Under the pieces are notes generated by a model, which was not told the origin of the DNA, made no database searches, and saw nothing but the letters and a program-made list of their open reading frames with translations. A stretch of DNA of 64,000 nucleotides. It comes from Cranoglanis bouderius. Its lineage: Eukaryota; Chordata; Actinopteri; Siluriformes; Cranoglanididae. The DNA is taken from positions 12,020,513 through 12,084,512 of the forward strand of contig CM042565.1 in the NCBI GenBank assembly GCA_023630585.1, in the 5' to 3' direction. The position numbers and the translations under genes are program-made. This document shows positions 48,920 to 60,619 of the stretch, one piece after another (the stretch's first letter is position 1; the number at the start of each line of letters is the position of its first letter).

Positions 48920-49210
48920 GGGGGCATGGTGGCTTAGTGGTTAGCACGTTTATGTGTTCTCCTCGTGCTTCAGGGGTTTCCTCTGGGTACTCTGGTTTCC
49001 TTCCCCAGTCCAAAGACATGATCTGTAGTCTGATTGGCATTTCCAAATTGTCTGTATAGTGTGAATGTGTATGAAATTGTGCCCTGTAATGGGTTGGCAC
49101 TCTATCCAGGGTGTCCACTGCCTTGTGCCTCGAGTTCCCTGGGATAGGCTCCAAGCTCCCCCACAACCCTGTGTAGGATAAGCAATATGGAAAATGGATG
49201 GATGGATGGA
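48920..49210 (+). repeat. Mermaid/DANA-type SINE with B box deleted
   Basis: Matches 39114-39468 but jumps from GGCTTAGTGGTTAGCACG straight to TATGTGTTCTCC, so the B-box region is missing. Ends GGATGGATGGATGG. The rest of the body is intact. Confidence 0.85.
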
Positions 49211-49256
49211 ATGATCGGACTCTGAGAAATCCAGGAAATTTCTGTAGAGAGAAAGA

Positions 49257-49258
<2 letters not shown>

Positions 49259-49317
<59 letters not shown>
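49259..49317. repeat. (GA)n microsatellite
   Basis: About 29 uninterrupted GA units. Confidence 0.95.
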
Positions 49318-49319
<2 letters not shown>

Positions 49320-50639
49320 GATGTATAGAGTACATGTGACTGTATTCGGTAAAAATTAAGCTCTTGGAAGTCAATTCTTCTCTATTTTCCTTCTTTGTGT
49401 GTCAGTCGTCCACTGAACCCACCCACTAGTATCCATAATGGCATGAAGGCATTAAGGACATTGTAATGTTTAAAATATATTTTACTATAATTAATAATTT
49501 ACTTCCTGTTTAGTTTGGGTAAGGCGTTTGTACATTCAGAATGTCCGCTTCAGTCATTATCAAAATATCATAAAAAATAAAGAAAAAGACAAAAACAATG
49601 AGAACTTTTCTTCTTCCAATGATCTTTAAGAAATTCAGGTGATGCAACTTCCTGTTGAACATATGATTTATATTTATAAATATTTTTGAGTGATGAACTA
49701 AAATGTAAATTTTTTTATAACCTATGGATGGATCATTTTTGAGAATGAGAGTTTGAGATGTTAAATGGATTCAGACATTAATGCAGAAATTAAAGTGTAG
49801 TTATAATGGGCTGGAACAGGCATAAATTCTTTTATCAGTGTTTTAAGTCATATATCTGAAACTTTGTTGGGAACACTACAATGTTAGGATGTGCATAAAA
49901 GATACTAATTTGCATCAAAATACACTTTCTGAATTCTTCTTAACCCTAATCCCTCAAACACCCAGGACCCATTAATGGATCCAGAATTATATTCCTCGTT
50001 CTAATTTAGTTTGACTGAATAATTTACTTAATAACTAGGGGTTAATAGATATTTGTGACTTTTTAAAGTGAAACTTTCTGTTCTTCATCTAAAATGTACA
50101 ACCTACAGCCTCTATGTTCTAGCTATTCCATTTAACGTCTCACACACACTCTCTATGAACATGTCACTCCGAATAAATGCCAACATACACTTCTCTAACC
50201 CAGATGACATGGCACATAGGTGAAAAAAACCCCAAAAGATCTTAAGTTATATGGATTGAGGCAGTCAGATAAGAGTGATATTGAGTGTTGGAATCGTAGA
50301 GTGCTGTTTTCGGCTGAGTTGAGTCACTACCCTTTCTCCGTCCAACAGCTGAGGGTCATGGCTTTAGTCTGTAGTGGAAAGAAATTTTATTGAGAGCACC
50401 AAATCACACACTGGTTTCTTGAGAAGCTTCTTGCTGTCTTGCTGTGGTGTGCCGGGGCATTCAGACAACCCAGAGACTGACCTTTCCAGACCCCCTGCAT
50501 TTAGGGAGATCGATACCTCTGAACAAAACCAGCATGAACAGTCTCGAGGGATATGCTTGTATCGACCTCGGACTGGTATTCATAAAGCGAGCAGATAGAG
50601 TTGGCAGGCTTGGGGTTTTCTTAATACCTTTTGTTTGAG
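49320..50639. other. Intergenic, nothing recognised
   Basis: AT-rich; no gene or clear repeat. Confidence 0.4.
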
Positions 50640-50945
50640 CACAAATGGCATTGTAGTTGGCTTTTGTCTTACTAACTTCAAGAAAGAGGAAAAAAAAAGA
50701 GTCCGGTGAGTGAAACATTGTTCCACAACATTAAATGTACCATAATGTGTCGTTCATTAATATCATTAATATCATTCAAATATTGTGGTATGAGGGAAAT
50801 AAGACTCTTCAGGACATGCGGTTATTGGAAAATAATCAACTTTGGGGAGATAACTACATCACACAACCTTGGTGTTGATCATTTTCCTGTAACAGCACAC
50901 CCTGTCATGTTTTATTCCTTACACATCACTTCTATGAGATACAAA
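50640..50945 (+). repeat. R1 copy with core hairpin
   Basis: Has TTTTGTCTTACTAACTTC, ACATTGTTCCACAACATTAA and TGTGGTATGAGGGAAATAAG, then the hairpin GTTATTGGAAAATAATCAAC against GTTGATCATTTTCCTGTAAC (50826-50902), with arms extending to about 50775 and 50945. Confidence 0.75.
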
Positions 50946-51179
50946 ACAGAGAGTTGAATGAAATACAGTAAAAACATCACATTTGTTTGAGTGCAAATAT
51001 ATTCTTAAGTGGATTAAAAAAAAAACTGGTTTCAATTGGAACATTTCTAATTGCCTGTAACACATAAAGATTAGTAGCTGTTTTTACATCAAGTGTGCCT
51101 ATTGTCATCATAATTACTATAAACAAAATTGGAAAGCAAATTATAAAATTACACTGAGAATAGGAATTAGTCATTCTAG

Positions 51180-51560
51180 TGTTATTCCTTGGTAAGAGTG
51201 TTACCCCGTGGTGATAAGGCTAGACTCATTGACCTGTTGTGTTGATGGTTCATGCTCTCTGAGGACTCTGTGGGTCATCAGTAGTATATTGATCTTATGG
51301 GCTGCATACTGGTTTCCTGTTGTGTCTTCCAGTTCTCAGATGCCCGCCCCCCCCAAACGTGTGGTCTCGTGACCGCATTACTGCTGCCTCACGTCTCTAA
51401 CGACCACCAATCGACAGCAGCTCTGTCCCTCTTCATTCTTGTCCAGTTTGTTCTGCTTAGTCTATAGATGATAAATTGGAACAACAAGCAAGTTTAGGAA
51501 TGGTCAAGATGTCAATATCCTCTGATCTGATGAGGAGTACTCTTGGTATGAAGGATACCA
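51180..51560. other. Intergenic unique sequence
   Basis: Moderately complex sequence with no recognisable repeat or gene. Possibly conserved non-coding, but nothing distinctive. Confidence 0.2.
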
Positions 51561-51639
51561 GTGATTATTTTCTAACATTTGGTGATGTGCAACAAAATTA
51601 CAGGGTGATTTAGTGTTTCAGTCAATTTGTCTGCCTTGC

Positions 51640-52185
51640 CTTGACATGTGAAAAATCACATTTCATGTGAAAGTTACACATTTTAGATATTTCACAGTTT
51701 TATTAGCTTATAATGCATGTATCATGTGAATTTTACTTATGATTCATTTTCTTCATGTTATTTTTACATGCTTCATTTATCACATGATTTTTTATTTAAA
51801 GGATTAAATTTTTCAAGATGTGAAAATAAATGAGTCATGGAAAAAAAATCACGTTATAATAAATTAATCGTGTAAAATTAACAATTTTTACACATAAATC
51901 ATTGATTTCTACATTTTTTTAAAATTTATTTTCACATGCAATTTTTACACAATTCATTCATTTGCACATGTGATTTTTATAATTTTGTTTACACATAATT
52001 TACTTTTACTTGTTTTTTTTCTTACAATTGATTTATATGATTTATATGTTTATTATCATATATATTTTTCACATGATGTCACATGTGCCGTTTCAGGGCG
52101 TAACATGTTGAAATGCACTTTCACACCTTCTTCATGTGATCCCAGATTATTCACATATTCACAGGTAAAATGTGTGTGATTTTTT
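51640..52185. repeat. Degenerate array of CACATG/TTTTAC motifs
   Basis: Many variants of TCACATGTGA-like and ATTTTTACACAT-like words occur in both orientations at irregular short spacing. It looks like an eroded minisatellite or a very old inverted-repeat element. Confidence 0.45.
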
Positions 52186-52539
52186 CATAAGGGTCGCTGG
52201 CTCAGAATTATTCAGAAAGAACAACATGTTGACTTCTGAGGCAAATAATAGTGTGGAATTCTTTATCTTTTTTTTTTTGTGTAAGAAATATTGTACAGAT
52301 TTCTCATAGTTCATTCATGTTTCCTATAACAGAATGACTAAAGAGGTTGCACCATGATCACTTTATATGTAGTATATCACAAAAAATGTATAATAATGTG
52401 TGATGAGAGAATAGCGAGTGAGAGAGATGCTGTCAGCAAATAATGAGAAAGTCTGAAATGACACAGACTCTCTATGTAATACCCAGTCACCATTGAAGTA
52501 AGGAAAGAACATAAATGTTTTCCATATGGAGCCCAAATG

Positions 52540-52910
52540 CAGGTGAAAGAGCTATCTGGGTGTACCAGAGCACCCGAAAGAGCGCTTACCTTTTCCCACA
52601 GGCCGCCTAAAGGTGGAGGGAATGGGGTGCCTTATCAGTTCTAATGATTAGACAGCTGGAAGCCATTTTCCAGGCCCACAGCTAGATTAAGCTTTGCAAC
52701 CTTTACTGGCCCATCCAGCCCTCCAATGACAAGGACAAATGGAGACGCTCTGATACACATTAAAATCTGATATGACTGCATTTTACATCAATGCTGTTAT
52801 TCTTCACCGTCGCTGCTCTGACCTCATGAATCATATTGGAAGAAACTCTGTGATGAAATGAGTTTGTGATTAACGGTGAACGTTGGTGCATTGTGATTGC
52901 TAAGATGATG
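52540..52910. promoter_or_regulatory. Candidate conserved non-coding block (possible tbx5-region enhancer)
   Basis: One of the most CNE-like stretches in the window: long, non-repetitive, no frame. Motifs: E-box CAGGTG (about 52541), GATA-type CTTATCAG (52631-52638), a homeodomain-type palindrome TAATGATTA (52642-52650) and GAACGTTGGTGC. Position 3' of tbx5. Function is inference. Confidence 0.32.
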
Positions 52911-53089
52911 ATGAAAGCTGATCACCAAACTGAATGAATCTTCACTGTTCATTCTTTATGGGTTATCAGGGTTTCATAAGAATTTGTTCGTTATGCATCA
53001 TTTGCGTTGCATTGTACAAAATGCATTTTTTTTCATCTAGATTTGACCTTATGTTTAAATATTCCAATCAAATGGAGAGAAGTTCCCTT

Positions 53090-53430
53090 CATATCAGTTC
53101 CTTTTACCTCTGACAGCCTTTGCAATCCTACCTAGCTCAGCAGCTATGTTCCTCACTCTCTCAGTACCGCTATTCCTCCAGCTCCAGGCCTGTACTAAGT
53201 GCTGAAAGACTGAATGTGAGAATCCGTGGAGGGCCTCTGTTCCCATCTAAGCACCGCAAAACCTAGTGCTTGACACAGATGCTGCATGTCATCCGCATGA
53301 TGTATATCTCTGTTGATATGCCAGACATCTTTACATGAACCAGAAAGTGTGCTGTCTGCTGGAGGCTTGGCTTAATTCAGTGCCCCATGTTCGCTCAGAT
53401 ACATACTGTAGTCTAGATGAATGTTGGTGA
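53090..53430. promoter_or_regulatory. Candidate conserved non-coding block
   Basis: Complex unique sequence with no frame (CAATCCTACCTAGCTCAGC, CCGTGGAGGGCCTCTG, GCATGTCATCCGCATGATG). Confidence 0.25.
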
Positions 53431-53749
53431 GATTTTATAATTGTAAGTATTACAGTATTGACAGATATCACACCTATATTCGGTTAACTGAGACTGAAAA
53501 TTTATGGGCTAGTGTATCATTAGAGTAGTAACATGAGAGCAAAATCGCAAACCAAGAATGCAAATATACCTATCTGGTACATCTGTGTGAGATGCCGGAG
53601 ATATCAGGAAGTTAGAAACGTGCTACGTTCAAATAATAGGGTTTTGTCTGCTACAGTTGGGTCCAAGCACATTTTCAAAGAAGCAGCGCAACTCCTATGG
53701 CAGATAGATTTGTCTCCTCCAGACTCTTCCTTTTTGAACTAGTCATCCA

Positions 53750-54165
53750 TCACCGACTGGCTGCATTTCAGTGCATCTTAATAACGTAATCCCCCTCTCT
53801 CTCATTTTTCCCTCCCCTTTGGAATGCTCTTGTTCTTTCTGTTTCTCTTTACTCATTCAGGGCACCCCGGCAATGATTTGTTTTCTTTTCAAATTCTAGG
53901 TTGAGAAGGGCCATGGCTTATCATTACTCCAACCTTACCCTGGACGTCTTTACAAAATGTATGGCTTGTTCCATGTATGATACTGTGCGTGTAACAGTGG
54001 TGCTTAAATCCTAACCAGAATGAAAAAACTCCACACGGTTTAATGAGAAAATTAGATGAAAAGTCAGGATTTTAGAGACTGCAATTAAAACTGGGTTATG
54101 TCCTTAGGGAAATAACCTCCATAGGGAACTTGTGGTTAAAAAAAAAAAAAAGGATTATTTTGAGA
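53750..54165. promoter_or_regulatory. Candidate conserved non-coding block
   Basis: Contains GGGCACCCCGGCAATGATTT and GGGCCATGGCTTATCATTAC in AT-rich flanks; the second carries a GATA-type CTTATCA. Confidence 0.22.
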
Positions 54166-54587
54166 TTCCTCTCATTGGAAGAAAAAGAAATCATTGTGGC
54201 TATCTTACTTTCATTCTGTGGCTGTATTTTATTTATTAATTTATTTATTCACATCTTATTTTTATTAAACATTAAAATATTAGGAATATTTAAAGCAAGA
54301 TAAATGTGAGACCATTTTATAAGAATTTTGTACATTGTGTTGTGATTATATATCCAGTAAAAATATATTTCCAATAACACAGTACAATATTTATATAAAT
54401 GGTGTACTGTCATAAATTATGAATAAACCGAGTGTTACTGTTATCACATTACTTGTTTTTGTCATATTTAACTAGGCCAAGACTACTGTATTCAGATCCT
54501 GTACATGTAAATTCATGACTGTTGAACCAGCCAGTTGAATCCATCTACTAGAAAACTTGCTTTGAAAACGAACCCTGGCTTAAAGCA

Positions 54588-54624
<37 letters not shown>

Positions 54625-54649
54625 TTCACTGTAATCTGTCTTGTCTTAC
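54166..54649. other. Intergenic; poly-T tract
   Basis: AT-rich, with a run of about 29 T at 54591-54619. Confidence 0.5.
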
Positions 54650-54900
54650 ACACAAATGTTGGGCTGATTGAATGATGTGTGGGGTGGACATAGCGATAAA
54701 TCAGACATTAAGCAGCAGGGCCAGGGCTACAAGGTTAATGAATTTCTCTGGCCTGTGGGGGGACGACGTCAAGGATTTCAGCGATGGATAAGGACGGCCG
54801 CGTAGGAGCAGGTAGTCCAGAGAGGCTCCATCTATCAGATCAAAGGCATATGTAGGGAAGGTCATCACATTTGGCCGAAGACCTGCCCAGAGAAGGAGAA
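54650..54900. promoter_or_regulatory. Candidate conserved non-coding block (possible tbx5-region enhancer)
   Basis: Compositionally distinct, unique sequence with clustered developmental motifs: GGTTAATGAATTT (homeodomain), GGATAAGG (GATA type), ATCAGATCAAAGGCATATG (TCF/LEF core and an E-box) and GGTCATCACATTTGG. No coding frame. About 6 kb beyond the tbx5 stop. Function is inference. Confidence 0.35.
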
Positions 54901-55504
54901 AAAGGGAAGAAAATCAGGGGAGGGGGGACAAAAAGCAAAAAGGGGAAAATGGTCTTTCTGCAGTTCTGCTTTCACTGCTGTCAGTCTTCACTTTATTTAA
55001 GCTTAGATAAAATGAAGACTTCACAGTCTTTGTGAAAACCTGAATGAAATGTTCATGGGTATTATGTCATATTGTTCATGAATAGAGTCTTTTGCTCCAT
55101 ACATTACATTCAATTTATATTATTATTGTAGAACCTGAAGATATTTTGTATATGTACTGTGTATATGACTGCATGAGTGTCTACCATTCTGAAATATAAA
55201 ATATATTTTCTGCCTGACCATACAGACAAACTGGGAGATTCATGCACCAGACCAGCTCATGGCACCCAGGATCCATAATGGAGAACTGACAGTCCTAGAT
55301 ATTTTGATAATCGAATCAAATAATTTAAAATAATAGTGAGCAGATATTAAATATGGATAAATGTAACAGAGTCGTAAATGTGATGTTTGAACAACAATGC
55401 AGTATGTTTTTGATTTTGCGAAGGCCTGGTAAGGTTTGCAGTGGAACTAAAGCCTATCCTGGGAACACTGGGCACACTGCCTGAACAGGCTGTCGGTCCA
55501 TCAC

Positions 55505-55532
55505 AGTAATAGTAGCAGTATAAGTAGTGGTG

Positions 55533-55564
<32 letters not shown>

Positions 55565-55572
55565 GGTGGTAC

Positions 55573-55616
<44 letters not shown>

Positions 55617-55655
55617 ATAGTAGTAGTGGTGGTAGCAGTAGTGCTGGTGGTTGTA
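55505..55655. repeat. (TAG/TGG)n trinucleotide microsatellite, left part
   Basis: About 150 bases of imperfect GTA/GTG units. The 167- and 93-codon minus-strand frames are artefacts of this repeat. Confidence 0.93.
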
Positions 55656-55658
55656 GTA

Positions 55659-57176
55659 CAACCCCAATTCCAAAAAAGTTTGGACGCTGTGTAAAATGTA
55701 AAGAAAAACAGAATGCAATGATTTGCAAGTCTCATAAACCCATATTTTATTCACAATAGAACATAGCAAACATATCAAAATGTTTAAACTGAGGAAATGT
55801 ACCATTTTAAGGAAAAAATAAGGTAATTTAGAATTTGATGGCAGCAACACATCTCAAAAAAGTTGGGACAGGGCCATATTTACCACTGTGTAGCATCCTC
55901 TCTTCTTTTAACAACAGTCCGTATACATCTGGGAACTGAGGAGACCAGTTGCTAGAGTTTTGAGTGAGGAATGTTGTCCCATTCATGTCTGATACAGGAT
56001 TCTAGCTGCTCAACAGTCCTGGGTCTTCTTTGTTGTATTTTTTGTTTCATGATTTTTTCAATTGATGAAAGGTCTGGACTGCAGGCAGGCCAGTTTAGCA
56101 CCTGGACTTTTCTACTACGAAGCCATGCTGTTGTAATAGATGCAGTATGTGGTTTAGCATTGTCTTGCTGAAATATGCAAGGCTGTTCCTGAAAAAGACA
56201 GGTCTGGATGGAAGCATATGTTGCTCTAAAACCTGTATATACCTTTCAGCATTGATGGTGCCTTTTCAGATGTGCAAGCCCATTCCATAGGCACTAATGC
56301 ACCCCCATACCATCAGAGATGCAGGCTTTTGAACTGAGCACTGATAACAAGCTGGATGGGCTCTCTCCTCTTTAGTCTAGAGGACGTGGCGTCCATGGTT
56401 TCCAAAAAGAATTTCAAATTTCGATTTGTCTGACCACAGAACAGTTTTCCACTTTGCCTCAGTCCATTTTAAATGAGCTTTGACTCAGAAAAGACGGCAG
56501 CCTTTCTGGATCATGTTCACATATGGCTTCTTCTGTGCATGATAGAGCTTTAACCTGCATTTGTGGATGGCACGGCAAACTGTGTTCACAGACAGTGAGT
56601 TCTGGAGGTGTTTCTGAGCCCATGCAGTGATTTCCATTAAAGAATAATGCCTGTTTTTAATGCAGTGCCGCCTGAGGGCCCGAAGATCACTTGCATGCAA
56701 TATTGATTTTCGCCCTTGTCCCTTGCGCACAGACATTTCTCTAGATTCTCTGAATCTTTTGATGGTATTTTGTACTGTAGATGACGAGATATTCAAAGTC
56801 TTCATAATTTTACATTGCGGAACATTATTCTGAAATTGTTCCACAATTTGTAAACGCAGTTTTTCGCAGATTGGTGAACCTCTGCCCATCTTTACTTCTG
56901 AGAGACTCTGCCTCTTTAAAATACTCTTTTTATACCCAATCATGTTACTGACCTGTTGCCAATTAACCTAATTAGTTGCAAAATGTTCCTCCAGCTGTTT
57001 CTTTTTAGTAACACTTACTTTTCAAGCCATTTGTTGCCCCTGTCCCAACTTTTGTGAGGCATCTTGCGGCCATCAAATTCAAAATTACCTTATTTTTTTA
57101 ATTAAAATGATACACTTCCTCAGTTTAAACATTTGATATACTTTCTATGTTCTGTTGTGAATAACATATGGGTTTA
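55659..57176 (-). mobile_element. Tc1-like element inserted in a trinucleotide microsatellite
   Basis: Left end CAACCCCAATTCCAAAAAAG with TA before it (55657-55658), a widespread teleost Tc1 terminus. The inner inverted repeat (ATTACCTTA…, TCAGTTTAAACAT…) is present on both sides, but the right side stops about 70-80 bases short. The same type of GTA repeat is on both flanks. Confidence 0.88.
56150..56943 (-). pseudogene. Tc1 transposase, N-terminal part open, rest broken
   Basis: The frame 56943-56485 is open for 152 codons. It contains the MGRGSP start, a helix-turn-helix region (QCKIMKTLNISSSTVQNTIKRF) and GQGRKSILHASDLRALRR. It then breaks; further transposase sequence (inverse of CTGCTTGCAG…, CATTGTCTTGCTGAAATATG) continues out of frame to about 56150. 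Inactive. Confidence 0.82.
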
Positions 57177-57183
57177 GGAGATT

Positions 57184-57330
57184 TGGTGTTGTTGTTAGTA
57201 GTAGTAGTAGTAGTAGTAGTAGTAGGAGGAGGAGGAGGAAGAGTGGTTTTGGTCTTGGTGTTAGTAGTAGTAGTGGTAGTCATGGTGGTGGCAATAGTAG
57301 TAGTGGTGGTGGTAGTAGTAATAATGGTTT
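57184..57330. repeat. (TAG/GGA/TGG)n trinucleotide microsatellite, right part
   Basis: Continuation of the repeat split by the Tc1 element, with AGG and GTG variants. Confidence 0.93.
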
Positions 57331-58289
57331 GTTTCACAGTGTTATTAGAAACCTGCTCACATAACACACTTGTTAGTTGAAAATTCTTTGACACTGAATT
57401 TTTGATGTAAAATATGTCTCATTTTTAACAATGCTGTCCTCAATGACTGGGCCATTACTGAACAACTTTGAGGTGATTTGAAGGCCAGAAAAACAGATCA
57501 GTGAGTTTGGTACATTTGGATTTTTTTTTTTTATACTCCAGAGCTTTTCTGTTCTTCATTATTGCTTTTTCACATGCTGCTACTGTTTTTCAAGCCTCAA
57601 TTCTAGGCAAGACCTGCCTAAAATGAATTTTATATTGGTCAGTCAGTTAGTCAGAATGTTCTAGATGTTGCTGAGGTTGTGAGAAGCTTGGAAAAGAACA
57701 TATTAATTTTCTAGTACAGTTTATTAATATTATTAGAGCTATGTTTTTTTTGTACCCATTATTATGTAATCAAAATTGGTACAATTGATTCATGTTGTAA
57801 CTTAATAATGGGCAAAAGAAAAAACAAACAAACAGAAATTGGCATGTTGGATCAAATCACTGATCTATAATGAGGAGCTTTATTATAGATCACTGGATTA
57901 AAATTGGACCATTCCTAGGATCGTGTCATTATCAGTTTGCATGATCATGAGGCATTGAAAGCTGAAGCTGATAATCCATTTACAAGACTATTGTATTTGT
58001 TTAATGACTCTTTCACCAACCAGTGACCAACGGCAGCCCACTGGAAATCTTCCCACTTCTCTCAAGGAAATATCCACCCAGAAACACATTAAGCATGTTT
58101 ATATTGAAGTATTTGTGATGTATTTGGTGATTCTGGTGGTTATTTGGTGCTGTATTTTTGGTGTTCCTGTGAGAAGTTACCAGTTGTGTGCCGCTATGAT
58201 GTCACGGGAACATTGCTAAAGTAGTTACAATGGAGCAAGAGCTTCTTTACTCACACAATATTTTCCAGTATCATTCAATGTTATTTTAA
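57331..58289. other. Intergenic, nothing recognised
   Basis: AT-rich. The 71-codon frame at 58004-58219 has no recognisable content. Confidence 0.4.
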
Positions 58290-58900
58290 CCCTTTACTGC
58301 ATGGTGTTGCCATATGGCAACAATCTCCATTTTTTTGATAGGCAATAATACAAAACTACTATTTTCCTATGTAGCTGGAAAAAGGGGGCTTTAACTTTGA
58401 CATAACAAAAGAAATGCCATGACACATGACCAGAAAGTGCTGTTTGTACTTCCTTTTCTACAATCACATGGCATGGTGAAGGTAATCATAGGAGGGCTCT
58501 CAAAATTAACAACCCAGTTGAAGTAGTGGAGACCTTGATACAAATATTGTTCTCAAAGTTCCAGAATTTATTGGAGCTATACGATGTAGCTGAGGCAAAC
58601 AATCTACATGGCTAATTAACGATCTACAAGATGACAAGCGTAATGCTGTTGATAGCTGTATTAGAACGAAAGTTGAAGTTTTGGAATCTGATCTGTTTAG
58701 CAGAGTGTACAGATGACGAGATGAGAGAGCTGGACAGAATAAAGAAGTAAAATGCTGCTGCATCAATCTCTTTGAGTGGAGATGAATTCACACTGACACT
58801 ACTATCAGCGGGTAGTCAAATGACATTGTAGGTAAGGTAGAAAACTTTGAATATAGACCAAAAAGGTCATCTAAGGCTGTGAGTACATGTATAATCACAG
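58290..58900. repeat. Possible TTAA-type transposon remnant
   Basis: Starts TTAACCCTTTACTGCATGG (about 58287), a TTAA-CCCTTT start reminiscent of piggyBac-like termini, and contains GTTGCCATATGGCAAC, a perfect palindrome. The rest (to 58900) is unrecognised. Assignment is tentative. Confidence 0.3.
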
Positions 58901-59503
58901 GATTTTCCTGTCCAATATTATGATAAAGTCATAAAGCAGAACCTGAAATACATTATGATAATGAGAGCAGGTGTAATTATTGTATGTAGGTGCATTTGTA
59001 GTGTTGCAACCCTTCAGCTAATTTTTAAAAATACTTTTTTTAGACGTGTAATCATTTTTATAGGCATGAAAATGAATAAAGCTGCATGTTATGCTTCCAA
59101 ATCATAGTACAGAACAGATATGTCTTTGGTTATAATGTGCGAATTAAACTACAAATTAAAAGTACACCATTTAGATTTATTTCCATTCTGTTTTCTATGT
59201 ACATTTGTATTTTTATTTACAAATTCTTTTTATACTGTTTCTTAAAATTGTCCTTCTGTCACCCATCAATAGGTGTCAGAATTTCTAAACCAGTCTGGTT
59301 TTTATTTCCTAAAGAAAAGAGAAGAATCGAAGTTAAACTTACATACTAGAAAAGACAAACAAACAAATATTGCAGATAAAACACTGATAGGCTTCATAAT
59401 AATGAAAAATAAATACTATTAACAGGAAGAAATGTAGTGACTGTACACCATTATTCCCTATGGACATTCACCATTAATTAACAGTTATGTTTTTTTATGT
59501 TTT
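58901..59503. other. Intergenic, nothing recognised
   Basis: AT-rich. Confidence 0.35.
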
Positions 59504-59514
59504 TTTATTTTATT
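59504..59514 (-). terminator. Candidate tbx5 polyadenylation signal
   Basis: Two overlapping TTTATT copies on the plus strand (AATAAA on the minus strand) are the first canonical signals I found downstream of the tbx5 stop. Using them would give a 3' UTR of about 1.1 kb. Such hexamers are common in AT-rich DNA, so this is only a candidate. Confidence 0.3.
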
Positions 59515-60619
59515 GTTTAGTAATGTGATTACTTTAGAAAGAGTATTATTCTACTCTTTAGATTATTTTAGAAATGTCATTTTGACATCTGTATCTTCTT
59601 CGCTGTTGGGTGCATGTAGCTCCAAGTATTGAATGGTGGGTGGTGGGTCATTTGAAAATGATTTGTACCTTTTTTCTTTTTTCTTTTTATGATTATACCT
59701 GCACTCTTCTGTAAGCTAGTTTACAACGTTGTTAGAAGGAACCAACTGGTCAATAACAGCTAGCATTAGCTATAATAGTGCTATTAAAAAGTAATGAATT
59801 AATCCATTAAATGGAGATCACAGAGTATGGCACGTTGTACATGGCATCTCTCTATGCCTAGCAGATGTGCTTTTCCTATATGATATAACTGTTATTTATA
59901 ACTGTTATAAATATTTTTGCAACTTGCAACTTGAGCATAGTAATCAGTTTATACATCCTACAAATTTGTACCATAACCTTGAATTTGTAAAAGTACTTAC
60001 ACTAAAAGTGCATTTATCTGCACCCACTAAATGTCAGTACTCCAAACAGAATTTATGAATTTGGCATGAATGTGTGCACTGATAAAAGCTTTTGAGACTT
60101 ACAAATGGTGGAACTGGTGGAATGTGGACTAAACACTACATCGTAAGGACTTCTCTTGGATTTCAGAGAACAAAAACAAACATAACACAAACATCAAGAG
60201 AAAAAATACTATAAAAAATGGACTTTTCTATTTCTGTTTTGTTTTTAAAAAGTATATAAAATTGGGGCAGTCCCAAGTGCGTCCTCTGATTAAAAATGAA
60301 CCGTAATTACGTGGTATATCTTCAGCTCTGATTTACAGAATACAATATACAATTTACAGAACATAGTAAAAAAAAACTTCCTATAGGATGCATAAATCTG
60401 TTTTCCTGCCTTGTACTACAACATTCACACTGGACTGCTGAGATATTCATTGTTATTTAAACCAATTTATCATCTATCCAAGCAGTTGGTTACAACATCT
60501 CTGTCCAAAATCGATGATGAAATCACATGACTGCGGGTGTGGTGAAGAGCTTTGAAATATAAATATACACATATGCCTTTGTGCAACTCCAACATTGTAT
60601 GTAGTGTATGAGAATCCAG
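59515..60619 (-). other. tbx5: Likely tbx5 3' UTR
   Basis: Unique-looking, AT-rich sequence directly after the tbx5 stop, without a recognisable transposon. Assigned by position and by the candidate poly(A) signal only. Confidence 0.4.

Noticed and set aside
55347..55850. Minus-strand frame rich in Tyr and His
   Set aside because: Translation of the trinucleotide microsatellite and of the Tc1 end.
55505..57330. CRISPR-like array of direct repeats
   Set aside because: Simple trinucleotide repeat in a vertebrate genome; no repeat-spacer structure.
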